A stretch of 64,000 bases of DNA. Source: UBA1926 sp002337215. GTDB lineage: Bacteria; Planctomycetota; Phycisphaerae; Phycisphaerales; UBA1924. The notes beneath the pieces were generated by a model. It was given only the letters and a program-made list of their open reading frames with translations, searched no databases and was not told where the DNA came from. The translations under genes and the position numbers were made by a program. The stretch is taken from assembly GCA_963973795.1 (NCBI GenBank), contig CAXBAF010000004.1:62001-126000 (forward strand), in the 5' to 3' direction. Each line of letters starts with the position of its first letter. Position 1 is the first letter of the stretch. This document shows, one piece after another, positions 26,116 to 33,529 of the stretch.

Positions 26116-26970
26116 ATGGACGGCGATGGTCAGGGGCATTCGCGTTCGATCGGTGTGTGCTCGTGGTCGTTACGGCCTGAGTCGCCCGCGGACCTTGTCT
26201 CGAAAGTACGCGAGACGGGGTGCGACGCGGTTCAACTTGCGCTCGATCCGATCCGCGTCGGCGCATGGGACGAGCGTGAGACGTTCCGGGGGCTCGCCGA
26301 TGCGGGAATCCGTGTGGTCAGCGGGATGATGGAAATGGCCGGCGAGGACTACTCGACGATCGATTCGATTTCGAGAACGGGTGGCTTTCGGCCCGATGCG
26401 ACGTGGAACGAGAACCTCGCGGCCGCTCGGTCGATCGCAGAGATCGCGGGCCGGTGCGGCATCACGCTCGCTACCCTCCATGCGGGGTTTCTGCCGCACA
26501 GCGAGGCGGACCCGGAACGCCTCCGGATGCTCGACCGGCTCCGTGCGATCGCGGCGGTGTTCGAAGAATCGGGTGTTCGGGTCGGGCTGGAAACCGGGCA
26601 GGAGGACGCCGAAACGCTCCTCAGTGTGCTCGGCGAGTTTTCGGATCACCGCGTCGGCGTGAACTTCGATCCCGCGAACATGCTGCTCTACGGCAGCGGC
26701 GACCCGGTTGGCGCGCTCCGCACGCTGGCTCCACATGTTGTCCAGATTCACGTCAAGGACGCGACCCCGAGTGGGTCGCCGGGGAGTTGGGGAAACGAGG
26801 TCATCGTCGGCACGGGCGATGTGGATTGGAAGGCGTTTTTCTCGACGGTGGGAGCGCTGCTGCCGGGTGCCGATCTGATGATCGAGCGGGAAGCGGGTGA
26901 GTCGCGGGTCGATGACATCGTCGCCGCTCGTGTTCTTGTCGAATCAATGCTGGAAGGCGGGCGTCCATGA
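26116..26970 (+). CDS. Sugar phosphate isomerase/epimerase (xylose-isomerase-like TIM barrel)
   Basis: 284 residues from the ATG at 26116, preferred because GGGGGA lies seven bases upstream; a GTG at 26086 is also in frame. The AP-endonuclease-2/xylose-isomerase-like barrel shows SIGVCSWSLRP, GCDAVQLAL, TLHAGFLPH, VGLETGQE with the metal Glu, VGVNFDPANMLLYG with the metal Asp, VVQIHVKDA and an end Glu in LMIERE. The sugar is unknown. Its stop overlaps the start of the Gfo/Idh/MocA gene (ATGA), so the two probably act on the same sugar or inositol-like compound. Confidence 0.88.
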   Translation: MDGDGQGHSRSIGVCSWSLRPESPADLVSKVRETGCDAVQLALDPIRVGAWDERETFRGLADAGIRVVSGMMEMAGEDYSTIDSISRTGGFRPDATWNENLAAARSIAEIAGRCGITLATLHAGFLPHSEADPERLRMLDRLRAIAAVFEESGVRVGLETGQEDAETLLSVLGEFSDHRVGVNFDPANMLLYGSGDPVGALRTLAPHVVQIHVKDATPSGSPGSWGNEVIVGTGDVDWKAFFSTVGALLPGADLMIEREAGESRVDDIVAARVLVESMLEGGRP

Positions 26971-27986
26971 CGATCGGCGTCGCGATCATCGGGCTCGGAT
27001 TCATGGGACGGACCCATCTCGGCGCGTACCGCGCCGCGGGGGATGCCTGCCGGCTCGTGGGCGTCGCCGACCGTGATCCGGGTCGGCTCCGCGGTGAGGT
27101 GAGCGAGGGGGGAAATCTCGACACTGGTTCGTCACCGGTGGAACGGCTCTTCGATCCTGAGGCGGTCTTCGCGACCGATTCGATCGACGCGCTGCTGTCG
27201 CGTCGCGATGTTGATGCCGTGAGCGTGTGCACGCCGACCGAGACGCACGCGGAGATCGCCAGGGCCGCGATCCAGGCGGGCAAGCATGTGCTGATCGAGA
27301 AGCCGGTCTCGCTGGATCGCGGTGAGATCGAATCGCTCGCGACCGATGCGGATCGGGCGGGCGTCGTCGCGATGCCGGCGATGTGCATGCGGTTCTGGCC
27401 CGAGTGGGCGTGGCTCGCGGGACGGGTCGGCTCGGGGGACGCGGTTGCGAGCCTGTCGCTCGAACGGCTCGGTACGGTCCCCTCGTGGGGAGGCGGGTTC
27501 TATGACGATCCGACTCGGAGTGGCGGGGCGATGTACGACCTGCATATCCATGACACCGACTTTGTGTGCCATCTCCTGGGCAGGCCGGATGCGGTCACGG
27601 CAACCGGGAGCCGATCGCGCATGACGACGATCTATGCATACGACAATGGACCCGATCATGTCGTCGCGTCCGGTGGTTGGCTCCGCGGCGGGGCGGACTT
27701 CCGCATGCGGTACGTTGCCGAGCTCGAATCGGGCACCGCGGATTTCGATCTCCTCCGTGAGCCGACGCTGAAGCTCAGCAATGTCGGGGCGGCGAGCGAG
27801 CCGGCCGCGGTTCATCTGGAGGACGGATCCGCGTATGACGCCGAAGTGGGGGCGTTCCTTGAGTCGATCGCTCGGGGAGGGCCGCCCCCTGTGTGTCTCG
27901 CGGATGCGTCGTTGACGCTCGCCGTGCTCGAAGCGGAGGTCGCATCACTGACGTCCGGCCGGCGCGTCCGGATACCGTCGCAGTAG
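26967..27986 (+). CDS. Gfo/Idh/MocA-family NAD(P)-dependent oxidoreductase
   Basis: 339 residues. The N-terminal Rossmann fold VAIIGLGFMGRTHLGAYR (shown in part, residues 4-18), the nucleotide-sugar reductase segment VSVCTPTETHAEIA and the family EKPVSLDR Lys-Pro motif (about 112) are present. The C-terminal domain contains GGAMYDLHIHDTDF with the usual catalytic His region. Members oxidise or reduce sugars and cyclitols. It is coupled by a four-base overlap to the upstream isomerase. Confidence 0.92.
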   Translation: MTIGVAIIGLGFMGRTHLGAYRAAGDACRLVGVADRDPGRLRGEVSEGGNLDTGSSPVERLFDPEAVFATDSIDALLSRRDVDAVSVCTPTETHAEIARAAIQAGKHVLIEKPVSLDRGEIESLATDADRAGVVAMPAMCMRFWPEWAWLAGRVGSGDAVASLSLERLGTVPSWGGGFYDDPTRSGGAMYDLHIHDTDFVCHLLGRPDAVTATGSRSRMTTIYAYDNGPDHVVASGGWLRGGADFRMRYVAELESGTADFDLLREPTLKLSNVGAASEPAAVHLEDGSAYDAEVGAFLESIARGGPPPVCLADASLTLAVLEAEVASLTSGRRVRIPSQ

Positions 27987-28020
27987 AACGCGACGCACCG
28001 CGGTCAGGCAAGCAATTGCG

Positions 28021-29253
28021 TTAGAGGTTTCGCTTCACTGGCAGCAGGACGTTCGCGAGCAGCAGACCGGTCGCGATCGCGAGGGCGATGACCACCGCGA
28101 GGACGGCGGTCTCAAGGCCGCGCACGGTCTCCTGCTCGATGAACGCGGTGAGTGAGCGGAAGCCGATCGATCCCGGCACGAGCAGGATCAGGCCCGGGAT
28201 GATGCCCACGGCGACGGGACGGTTCGCCCAGGTTGCCCGGGCGTTCGCGAGGAGACCGACGATGATCGCGCTCGCGCCGGCGGCGAGCTCGGGTCCGAGG
28301 CTGCCTCCCAGTTCTCGAGCGGAAAGGAACCCGACCGCGGCGATCGCGATGATCGCAGGAATGTCTCTGGGGTTCGCCTTGAACAGGACTGCGAGCGCCG
28401 TCGGAGCGAGCGCAAGGGCGGCCCATTGGGCAGGCGCCGGCAGCGGTTCGATCGTGACGGGTGCCTCGATCGGCAGCAGGGCACGGACAAGGCTTGAGCC
28501 CGCCGCGACGCCGAACGCGATGGAGGCGAGTGAAGCGGCGGCGCCGATGAGTCGGGCGGCGCCCGAGAGCAGATGCCGAGTTGAGACCTCGCTGACCGCG
28601 ATGGTGAGAGAGAGCCCCGGGATAAGGGCGATCAGGCCCGCGACGATGACGAGATCGGTGTTCAGCCCCGGGAGCCGGTTCGCGGCCACGAGGGCGACGG
28701 AGGACACAACCGCGCCGGACAGGAACTCGAAGACGCGGACAAGCCGGCGGACGCGGTCGGTGAGCAGGCTGAGCAAGCCGACGGTGAGCCCCGCTGCGGC
28801 GCCCACCGCGACCTCGTGCCATCGGCCGCCGAAGAAGAGCGTGGCGCACGCACCGGTCATCGTGTGGGCGAGGACGAAGACCCAGATCGGCCACGGGCTG
28901 GGGCTGGCGAGCGTCTCTTCGATCCCGGCCCGGGCGTCGGCGATGGAGATCGTGCGTGCGGAGACTGCCTGCAGGATCGCATCGAGCCGGGTCAGGCGGT
29001 CGAGATTGATGTCGGCGGATTCGACCCGGACCAGGCGGGTCGAGTTGCGCGTGCCTTTCCCGACCGAGGCGAAGACAGAGGTCGGCGTCGCGAAAAACTC
29101 GGCGTGGATTCCGAGCCGTTCGGCCGCCGTCGAGAGCGCCCCTTCGATGCGTTCGGCCGTCGATCCGTTCGCGGCGAGCGCGCGGGCGAGCTCGACGAGG
29201 AACTCCGTCGCCTCGTCGTGATCGGCCGGGATGATCTCCAAAATCGGGGACAT
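28021..29253 (-). CDS. Threonine/serine exporter (ThrE)-like membrane protein
   Basis: 410 residues. The N-terminal soluble region (about 10-125) carries the DUF1212-type pattern, FLVELARALAANGSTAERIE and FFATPTSVFAS. It is followed by about ten hydrophobic segments including PWPIWVFVLAHTMTGACATLFFGG. Both halves of the ThrE system (ThrE and the small ThrE_2-like C-terminal domain with GIIPGLILLVPGSIGFRSL) are fused in one chain. Members export small neutral amino acids; the substrate here is inferred. It starts eight bases after TACGAT (29262-29267). Confidence 0.88.
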   Translation of the reverse strand: MSPILEIIPADHDEATEFLVELARALAANGSTAERIEGALSTAAERLGIHAEFFATPTSVFASVGKGTRNSTRLVRVESADINLDRLTRLDAILQAVSARTISIADARAGIEETLASPSPWPIWVFVLAHTMTGACATLFFGGRWHEVAVGAAAGLTVGLLSLLTDRVRRLVRVFEFLSGAVVSSVALVAANRLPGLNTDLVIVAGLIALIPGLSLTIAVSEVSTRHLLSGAARLIGAAASLASIAFGVAAGSSLVRALLPIEAPVTIEPLPAPAQWAALALAPTALAVLFKANPRDIPAIIAIAAVGFLSARELGGSLGPELAAGASAIIVGLLANARATWANRPVAVGIIPGLILLVPGSIGFRSLTAFIEQETVRGLETAVLAVVIALAIATGLLLANVLLPVKRNL

Positions 29254-29261
29254 GACCGGGG

Positions 29262-29267
29262 ATCGTA
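29262..29267 (-). promoter_or_regulatory. Candidate -10 element (TACGAT) of the ThrE-like gene, leaderless arrangement
   Basis: TACGAT on the minus strand ends eight bases before the ATG at 29253. The same hexamer occurs before PhzF at 31398-31403. Confidence 0.4.
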
Positions 29268-29328
29268 CGCCCGGCGCGTATTACTACGGCATTGGGAGCA
29301 ATGAAGTGAAAACTCGGGAGGATCGCGA

Positions 29329-29385
29329 ATGAAACGCCTACGTATTCCGTTCACAATGGTGAAACCAGCGGCGTTTTTTTACTGA
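29329..29385 (+). CDS. Candidate 18-residue small protein
   Basis: The ORF MKRLRIPFTMVKPAAFFY starts six bases after a strong Shine-Dalgarno-like GGGAGGA and ends 37 bases before a strong terminator (29423-29465). A TATTAC sequence near 29279 could be a -10 box. The peptide is basic with a hydrophobic, aromatic C-terminus. It lies in the gap between the ThrE-like gene (minus) and aspS (plus), so the terminator has no other obvious plus-strand gene to serve. It lacks Asp codons, so a classical aspS attenuator is unlikely. It may be a small protein or the decoy ORF of a small RNA. Confidence 0.35.
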   Translation: MKRLRIPFTMVKPAAFFY

Positions 29386-29422
29386 ATAGTCGTTGGATCC
29401 CGACATCTAAGCCTCTTCCCAC

Positions 29423-29465
29423 GGCGGCCTGTCGCGTTCTGTTGCGACGGGCCGCCCTTTTTTTT
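29423..29465 (+). terminator. Strong rho-independent terminator upstream of aspS
   Basis: A 13-bp stem (GGCGGCCTGTCGC pairing with GCGACGGGCCGCC, one G-U) with an eight-base loop is followed by C and T8. It points in the plus direction only and ends about 40 bases before the aspS -10 element TATACT (29507-29512). Confidence 0.88.
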
Positions 29466-29506
29466 GAGTTCTTTCCGGGGCTTTCGGGGGTGACACGCCT
29501 TCGCCC

Positions 29507-29512
29507 TATACT
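29507..29512 (+). promoter_or_regulatory. Candidate -10 element (TATACT) of aspS
   Basis: TATACT lies 57 bases before the aspS start, giving a normal 5' UTR of about 50 bases. The -35 region is weak (TTCGGG-like at 18 bases). Confidence 0.45.
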
Positions 29513-29569
29513 CCCGCCCGATCCGGGCCGAAGGACGGTCTGGAACGAGTACGGGCAACGAGGCGAGCC

Positions 29570-31375
29570 ATGCTGAAGCGAACACACACCTGCGGCGAGC
29601 TGCGGGACGATCATGTCGGCGAGACGGTCATCCTGAACGGATGGGTGAACTCCTACCGGGATCACGGAACGGGCCTGATCTTTATTGACATGCGGGACCG
29701 CTATGGGTTGACACAGATCGTCTTTGATCGCGAGGACGCCGACCAGTCGCTGCTCGACGCGGCCGACACGCTGCGGAACGAGGACTGCGTCGCCATCAAG
29801 GGCACGGTCCGCGTCCGCGACGGCGGGCCCAACCCCAAGCTCGCGACCGGGACGGTCGAGGTCGTCGTCGTTGAGCTCGAGGTACTGGCGAAGACGGAGA
29901 ACCCGCCCTTCCTGCCGGGCGAGAAGGGGAGCCTGCCCAGCGAGGACCGCCGGCTCCGCTACCGGTATATGGACCTCCGCCGGCCGGAAATGCAACGGAT
30001 CCTGACGATCCGACACCGGACGTCTCAATTCGCCAGGCGATTCTTCGACGATCGGGGTTTTCTCGAGATCGAGACGCCCATGCTCACCAAAAGCACCCCA
30101 GAGGGTGCGCGGGATTTCATCGTCCCGAGCCGGCTGCAGCCCGGGTCGTTCTACGCGCTCCCGCAGAGCCCACAGTTGTTCAAGCAGATCCTGATGATCT
30201 CGGGATTCGATCGCTACATCCAGCTTCCCCGGTGCTTCCGCGATGAGGATCTCCGGGCGGACCGCCAGCCCGACTTCACGCAGATCGACCTCGAGATGTC
30301 GTTCGTTGACCGCGACGCGGTGCTCGAGATCATGGAGGAGTTCGCGGTCGGGCTGTGGAAGAGCGAACTGGGTGTGGACATCCCCCCGGTACAGCGGATG
30401 ACCTACAAGCACGCGATGGAGACCTACGGGAGCGATCGCCCCGACCTTCGGTTCGGGCTCGAACTCGTCGATGTCAGCGACCTGGCGGCGAAGACCGACT
30501 TCAAGGTCTTCACCGGCGCGATCGAGAAGGACAGGGGCTGCGTCAAGGTGATCCGCGTGCCGGGCGGCGCCGCAAAGTTCACGCGGAAGATCACCGACGG
30601 GTACACCGAGTTCGTCAAGCAGTTCGGCGCGGGCGGTGTCCCGACGGCGAAGGTCAACGATGCGGGCGAGCTCGAGACAGGCATCGCGAAGTTCATCGAG
30701 CCAATCAAGAGCGAACTGATCGAACGGCTGGGTCTCGAGCCGGGCGATTCGGTCTTCTTCGGTGCCGACACGCGGGGTACCGTCAACCGCGCACTCGGCG
30801 AGCTTCGTCTCAAGATCGCCAAGGATCTGGAGATGATCCCCGAGGGCGCTTGGGCGTTCTGCTGGGTTATCGACTTTCCGATGTTCGAGTGGGACGAGGA
30901 GACTAAGCGGTTCTACGCGCTGCATCACCCGTTCACGGCACCCACGCCCGAGCAGACCGACGAGTTCATGGCGTGCGACATCACCGATGTGGACGCGGTC
31001 GAGTCGATCCTGAGTTCCGGCTACGACCTCGTCGTGAACGGATCGGAGATCGGGGGCGGGTCGATCCGTATCCATCGGCGTGAGATCCAGAAGAAGGTCT
31101 TTGACCTGATCGGGATGAGCAAGGAAGAGGCGAACGCGAAGTTCAGCTTCCTGCTCGAGGCGTTGTCGTACGGTGCCCCGCCGCACGGCGGGATCGCCTT
31201 CGGGCTCGACCGGCTGGTCATGCACCTGTCCGGTACGGAGTCCATCCGTGATGTGATCGCGTTCCCGAAAACGCAGACGGGGTCGGACATGATGTGCGAC
31301 GCGCCGAGCGCCGTGGACGAGAAGCAACTCGCGGAACTATTCATCGCGAGCACGTGGGAGCCCGAAGAGGGGTGA
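29570..31375 (+). CDS. aspS: Aspartate--tRNA ligase
   Basis: 601 residues, the usual length of bacterial AspRS with its GAD insertion. It charges tRNA-Asp with aspartate. The N-terminal OB-fold anticodon-binding domain (VILNGWVNSYRDHGTGLIF) precedes the class II core: motif 1 FLEIETPMLTKSTPEGARDF, motif 2 around RCFRDEDLRADRQPDFTQID and motif 3 GIAFGLDRLVM. FHPFTAP-type sequence (HHPFTAPTPEQ) marks the bacterial insertion. The cognate tRNA-Asp lies in the same window. It has its own promoter and follows an isolated terminator. Confidence 0.97.
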   Translation: MLKRTHTCGELRDDHVGETVILNGWVNSYRDHGTGLIFIDMRDRYGLTQIVFDREDADQSLLDAADTLRNEDCVAIKGTVRVRDGGPNPKLATGTVEVVVVELEVLAKTENPPFLPGEKGSLPSEDRRLRYRYMDLRRPEMQRILTIRHRTSQFARRFFDDRGFLEIETPMLTKSTPEGARDFIVPSRLQPGSFYALPQSPQLFKQILMISGFDRYIQLPRCFRDEDLRADRQPDFTQIDLEMSFVDRDAVLEIMEEFAVGLWKSELGVDIPPVQRMTYKHAMETYGSDRPDLRFGLELVDVSDLAAKTDFKVFTGAIEKDRGCVKVIRVPGGAAKFTRKITDGYTEFVKQFGAGGVPTAKVNDAGELETGIAKFIEPIKSELIERLGLEPGDSVFFGADTRGTVNRALGELRLKIAKDLEMIPEGAWAFCWVIDFPMFEWDEETKRFYALHHPFTAPTPEQTDEFMACDITDVDAVESILSSGYDLVVNGSEIGGGSIRIHRREIQKKVFDLIGMSKEEANAKFSFLLEALSYGAPPHGGIAFGLDRLVMHLSGTESIRDVIAFPKTQTGSDMMCDAPSAVDEKQLAELFIASTWEPEEG

Positions 31376-31397
31376 CCGGGAGGCCGCGGGTGTCTGG

Positions 31398-31403
31398 TAC
31401 GAT
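31398..31403 (+). promoter_or_regulatory. Candidate -10 element (TACGAT) of the PhzF-like gene
   Basis: TACGAT ends six bases before the ATG at 31410. The six bases (GCGAGG) are purine-rich, but too close to the ATG for a normal Shine-Dalgarno sequence. Confidence 0.4.
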
Positions 31404-31409
31404 GCGAGG

Positions 31410-32231
31410 ATGAAGATCTACCAGATCGATGCGTTCACGGATCATGTTTTCGGGGGCAACCCTGCCGGGGTTGTGCCGCTGGACTCATGGCCCACTGACG
31501 AGACGCTGCAGGCGATCGCTTCGGAGATGAACCTGTCTGAAACCGCGTTCTTTGCGGAGGACGGGGAGAGCGACGCCGATTTCCTGCTGCGGTGGTTTAC
31601 ACCCACGGTCGAGGTCGAATTGTGCGGGCACGCGACGCTCGCCGCGGCGCACGTGCTGTTCGAGCATGTGGGGCACCCGGCCGAATCGATCGAGTTCCGG
31701 ACCCTGCACCGTTGCGGATTGGTGGTCTCGCGCAGTCGTGACGGCACGCTCGCGATGGACTTCCCGGCGTACACCCACGAACGAGTCGCACTCGAATCGT
31801 CGCTCGGAAGCGCCGTCGCAGAGGCGATCGGGGATCGAGCGGACGAAATCTATCGCAGCAGCAACAACATCCTCGCCGTGTTCGATAGCAAGCGGCGGGT
31901 GCTCGAGATCAAACCAGACTTCAAGCGGGTTGCGGCGTTGGACGCGCTCGGCGTGATCGTGACCGGCCCGGGGACGAGGCACGACTTTGTGAGCCGATAT
32001 TTCGCGCCCGGGGCGGGCGTTGATGAGGACCCGGTGACGGGGTCGGCCCATTGCTCGCTTGCGCCGTACTGGGCGACCAGGCTCGGGAAGTCTTGCCTCA
32101 CGGCGCACCAGGTGTCGAAGCGGGGCGGGGCGATGGTGTGCGAGATGGCAGACAGTGGTGATCGTGTTCGGCTCATCGGGAAGGCCGTGACGTTCTTTGA
32201 GGGCGAGATGGCCGGGAGTGTGATCCGGTGA
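31410..32231 (+). CDS. PhzF-family isomerase-like protein
   Basis: 273 residues, the usual length for the family. The start YQIDAFTDHVFGGNPAGVV is the family signature, followed by NLSETAFF with the conserved active-site Glu, LRWFTPTVEVELCGHATLAA (read as WFTPTVEVELCGHAT) and DEDPVTGSAHCSLAPYW. PhzF enzymes are diaminopimelate-epimerase-fold proteins; outside phenazine producers the substrate is usually unknown. No phenazine genes are present here. The stop overlaps the GTG start of the DUF3465 gene. Confidence 0.93.
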   Translation: MKIYQIDAFTDHVFGGNPAGVVPLDSWPTDETLQAIASEMNLSETAFFAEDGESDADFLLRWFTPTVEVELCGHATLAAAHVLFEHVGHPAESIEFRTLHRCGLVVSRSRDGTLAMDFPAYTHERVALESSLGSAVAEAIGDRADEIYRSSNNILAVFDSKRRVLEIKPDFKRVAALDALGVIVTGPGTRHDFVSRYFAPGAGVDEDPVTGSAHCSLAPYWATRLGKSCLTAHQVSKRGGAMVCEMADSGDRVRLIGKAVTFFEGEMAGSVIR

Positions 32232-32767
32232 GCAAAGGACGCACGCAGGGGAAGAAGAAGGCAGGGGCGGCGGGGATCGGGACGCTGCTGCTCGTGGTCG
32301 TGGTGTATCTGGTGTTCGGCCCGGAAGCGTTCCGGGACGAGCCCGGAGTCGACAGGACCGATCCCATCGCCGAGCATGTCGAATCCGAGACGGCTCGACG
32401 CGGGAGCAAAAGGGTTTCGGAACGTACCGATCCGGTGCTGCGGCGCGCGATCGAAGAGGAGCAGTCCGGCGTGATGGTGACCTTTACGGCGGCGGTGACC
32501 AGGCTGCTCCCAGACGACAACGACGGGAGCCGGCATCAGCGGTTCATCATGAGACTGCCCGAACGGATCGGTGATGTGCGCACGATCCTTGTCGCGCACA
32601 ACATCGATCTCGCGAAGCGAGTGCCGCTTGACGAAGGCGATACCGTGACCGTCCGGGGGCAGTACGAGTGGACCGAGAAGGGCGGGGTGATCCACTGGAC
32701 GCACCACGACCCGGGCGGTTTCCGAGAGGGCGGGTGGATCGAGCACGCGGGCGAGCGGTACGAGTAG
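32228..32767 (+). CDS. DUF3465-family membrane-anchored protein
   Basis: 179 residues. A basic N-terminus and one hydrophobic segment (about 15-30) precede a soluble region. The C-terminal part carries the DUF3465 pattern: RHQRFIMRLP, LVAHNIDLAKRVPL, DTVTVRGQYEW, then IHWTHHDPGGFREGGWIEH. The family function is unknown; the region resembles an OB-fold. The GTG start overlaps the PhzF stop (GTGA), so the two genes are translationally coupled. Confidence 0.85.
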   Translation: MSKGRTQGKKKAGAAGIGTLLLVVVVYLVFGPEAFRDEPGVDRTDPIAEHVESETARRGSKRVSERTDPVLRRAIEEEQSGVMVTFTAAVTRLLPDDNDGSRHQRFIMRLPERIGDVRTILVAHNIDLAKRVPLDEGDTVTVRGQYEWTEKGGVIHWTHHDPGGFREGGWIEHAGERYE

Positions 32768-32785
32768 ATTCGGGGGCCGGGGCCT

Positions 32786-33529
32786 CTAATCGGACGAGAG
32801 CCAGATCGTGGATCCGTGATCGGTGTCACGACGCCCGGCGACGCAGTCCGCGATGACCGCCGCGACGTCATCGGGTGTCAGGCAGGCGTTACTCGGGAGC
32901 GCATCGGTCGAGATGATCGAGCGGAGCAGGTCCGTCTCCACGGCCCCCGGCGCGACACAGAATGCCTTGATCTCCGAATCGTCGTCGAGTTCGTTGGCGA
33001 TGCCCTTTGTGAGCGTGTTGAGCCCTGCTTTGGCGCCGCCGTACACGCTGAGTCCCGGGAACGGATCCCCGCTCGCCATGCTTGAGACCTGCACGATCCG
33101 CCCCGTTCCCTGCACGCGGAACACGCGGAGCGCGGCGATCGTGATGTGGACCGGGCCGAGCGTGTTGACTCCGAAGATCGCGGCGACGTCGTCTGGTGAG
33201 TGCTCCCAGATCGGCTTCATGGGCGTCCAGCCCGCGTTGTTGACCACGGCGTCGAGCCTGCCCAGCGCCTCGATCGCTCGGGCTGGGAGCGACAGCGCCA
33301 CGTCCGGGTCGGCGATGTCTGTCGGCAGCGCGACCCAATCCTCACCTTCGGTTCCCAGCAACCCGCCCGTCTCGGAAAGCGGCTCGGGCCGCCGGCCGAC
33401 GAGCGCGAGGCGGTATCGGCCGTTCTCCGGGAGAGCGAGGCGCTCGCAGACGGACCGGCCAATGCCGCTGCCTGCGCCCGTCACGATCGCGGCGGGGCGG
33501 TCCTGCGTTGAGATGTGCTGGTCGGGCAT
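32786..33529 (-). CDS. Short-chain dehydrogenase/reductase
   Basis: 247 residues of classical SDR fold. Cofactor loop TGAGSGIG (about 17-24), NNAG (about 90), catalytic Ser in VSSMAS and YGGAK (Tyr-x3-Lys) are present. The substrate is unknown. The ATG overlaps the stop of the GH31 gene by one base (TGATG), so it is probably translated together with that glucosidase. Confidence 0.92.
   Translation of the reverse strand: MPDQHISTQDRPAAIVTGAGSGIGRSVCERLALPENGRYRLALVGRRPEPLSETGGLLGTEGEDWVALPTDIADPDVALSLPARAIEALGRLDAVVNNAGWTPMKPIWEHSPDDVAAIFGVNTLGPVHITIAALRVFRVQGTGRIVQVSSMASGDPFPGLSVYGGAKAGLNTLTKGIANELDDDSEIKAFCVAPGAVETDLLRSIISTDALPSNACLTPDDVAAVIADCVAGRRDTDHGSTIWLSSD

Noticed and set aside
29329..29465. 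Classical aspS attenuator (leader peptide plus terminator)
   Set aside because: The 18-codon ORF has no Asp codons and aspS has its own -10 element after the terminator, so amino-acid-sensing attenuation is unlikely.
29351..31327. 658-codon minus-strand ORF opposite aspS
   Set aside because: Exact antisense of aspS class II motifs; no independent features.
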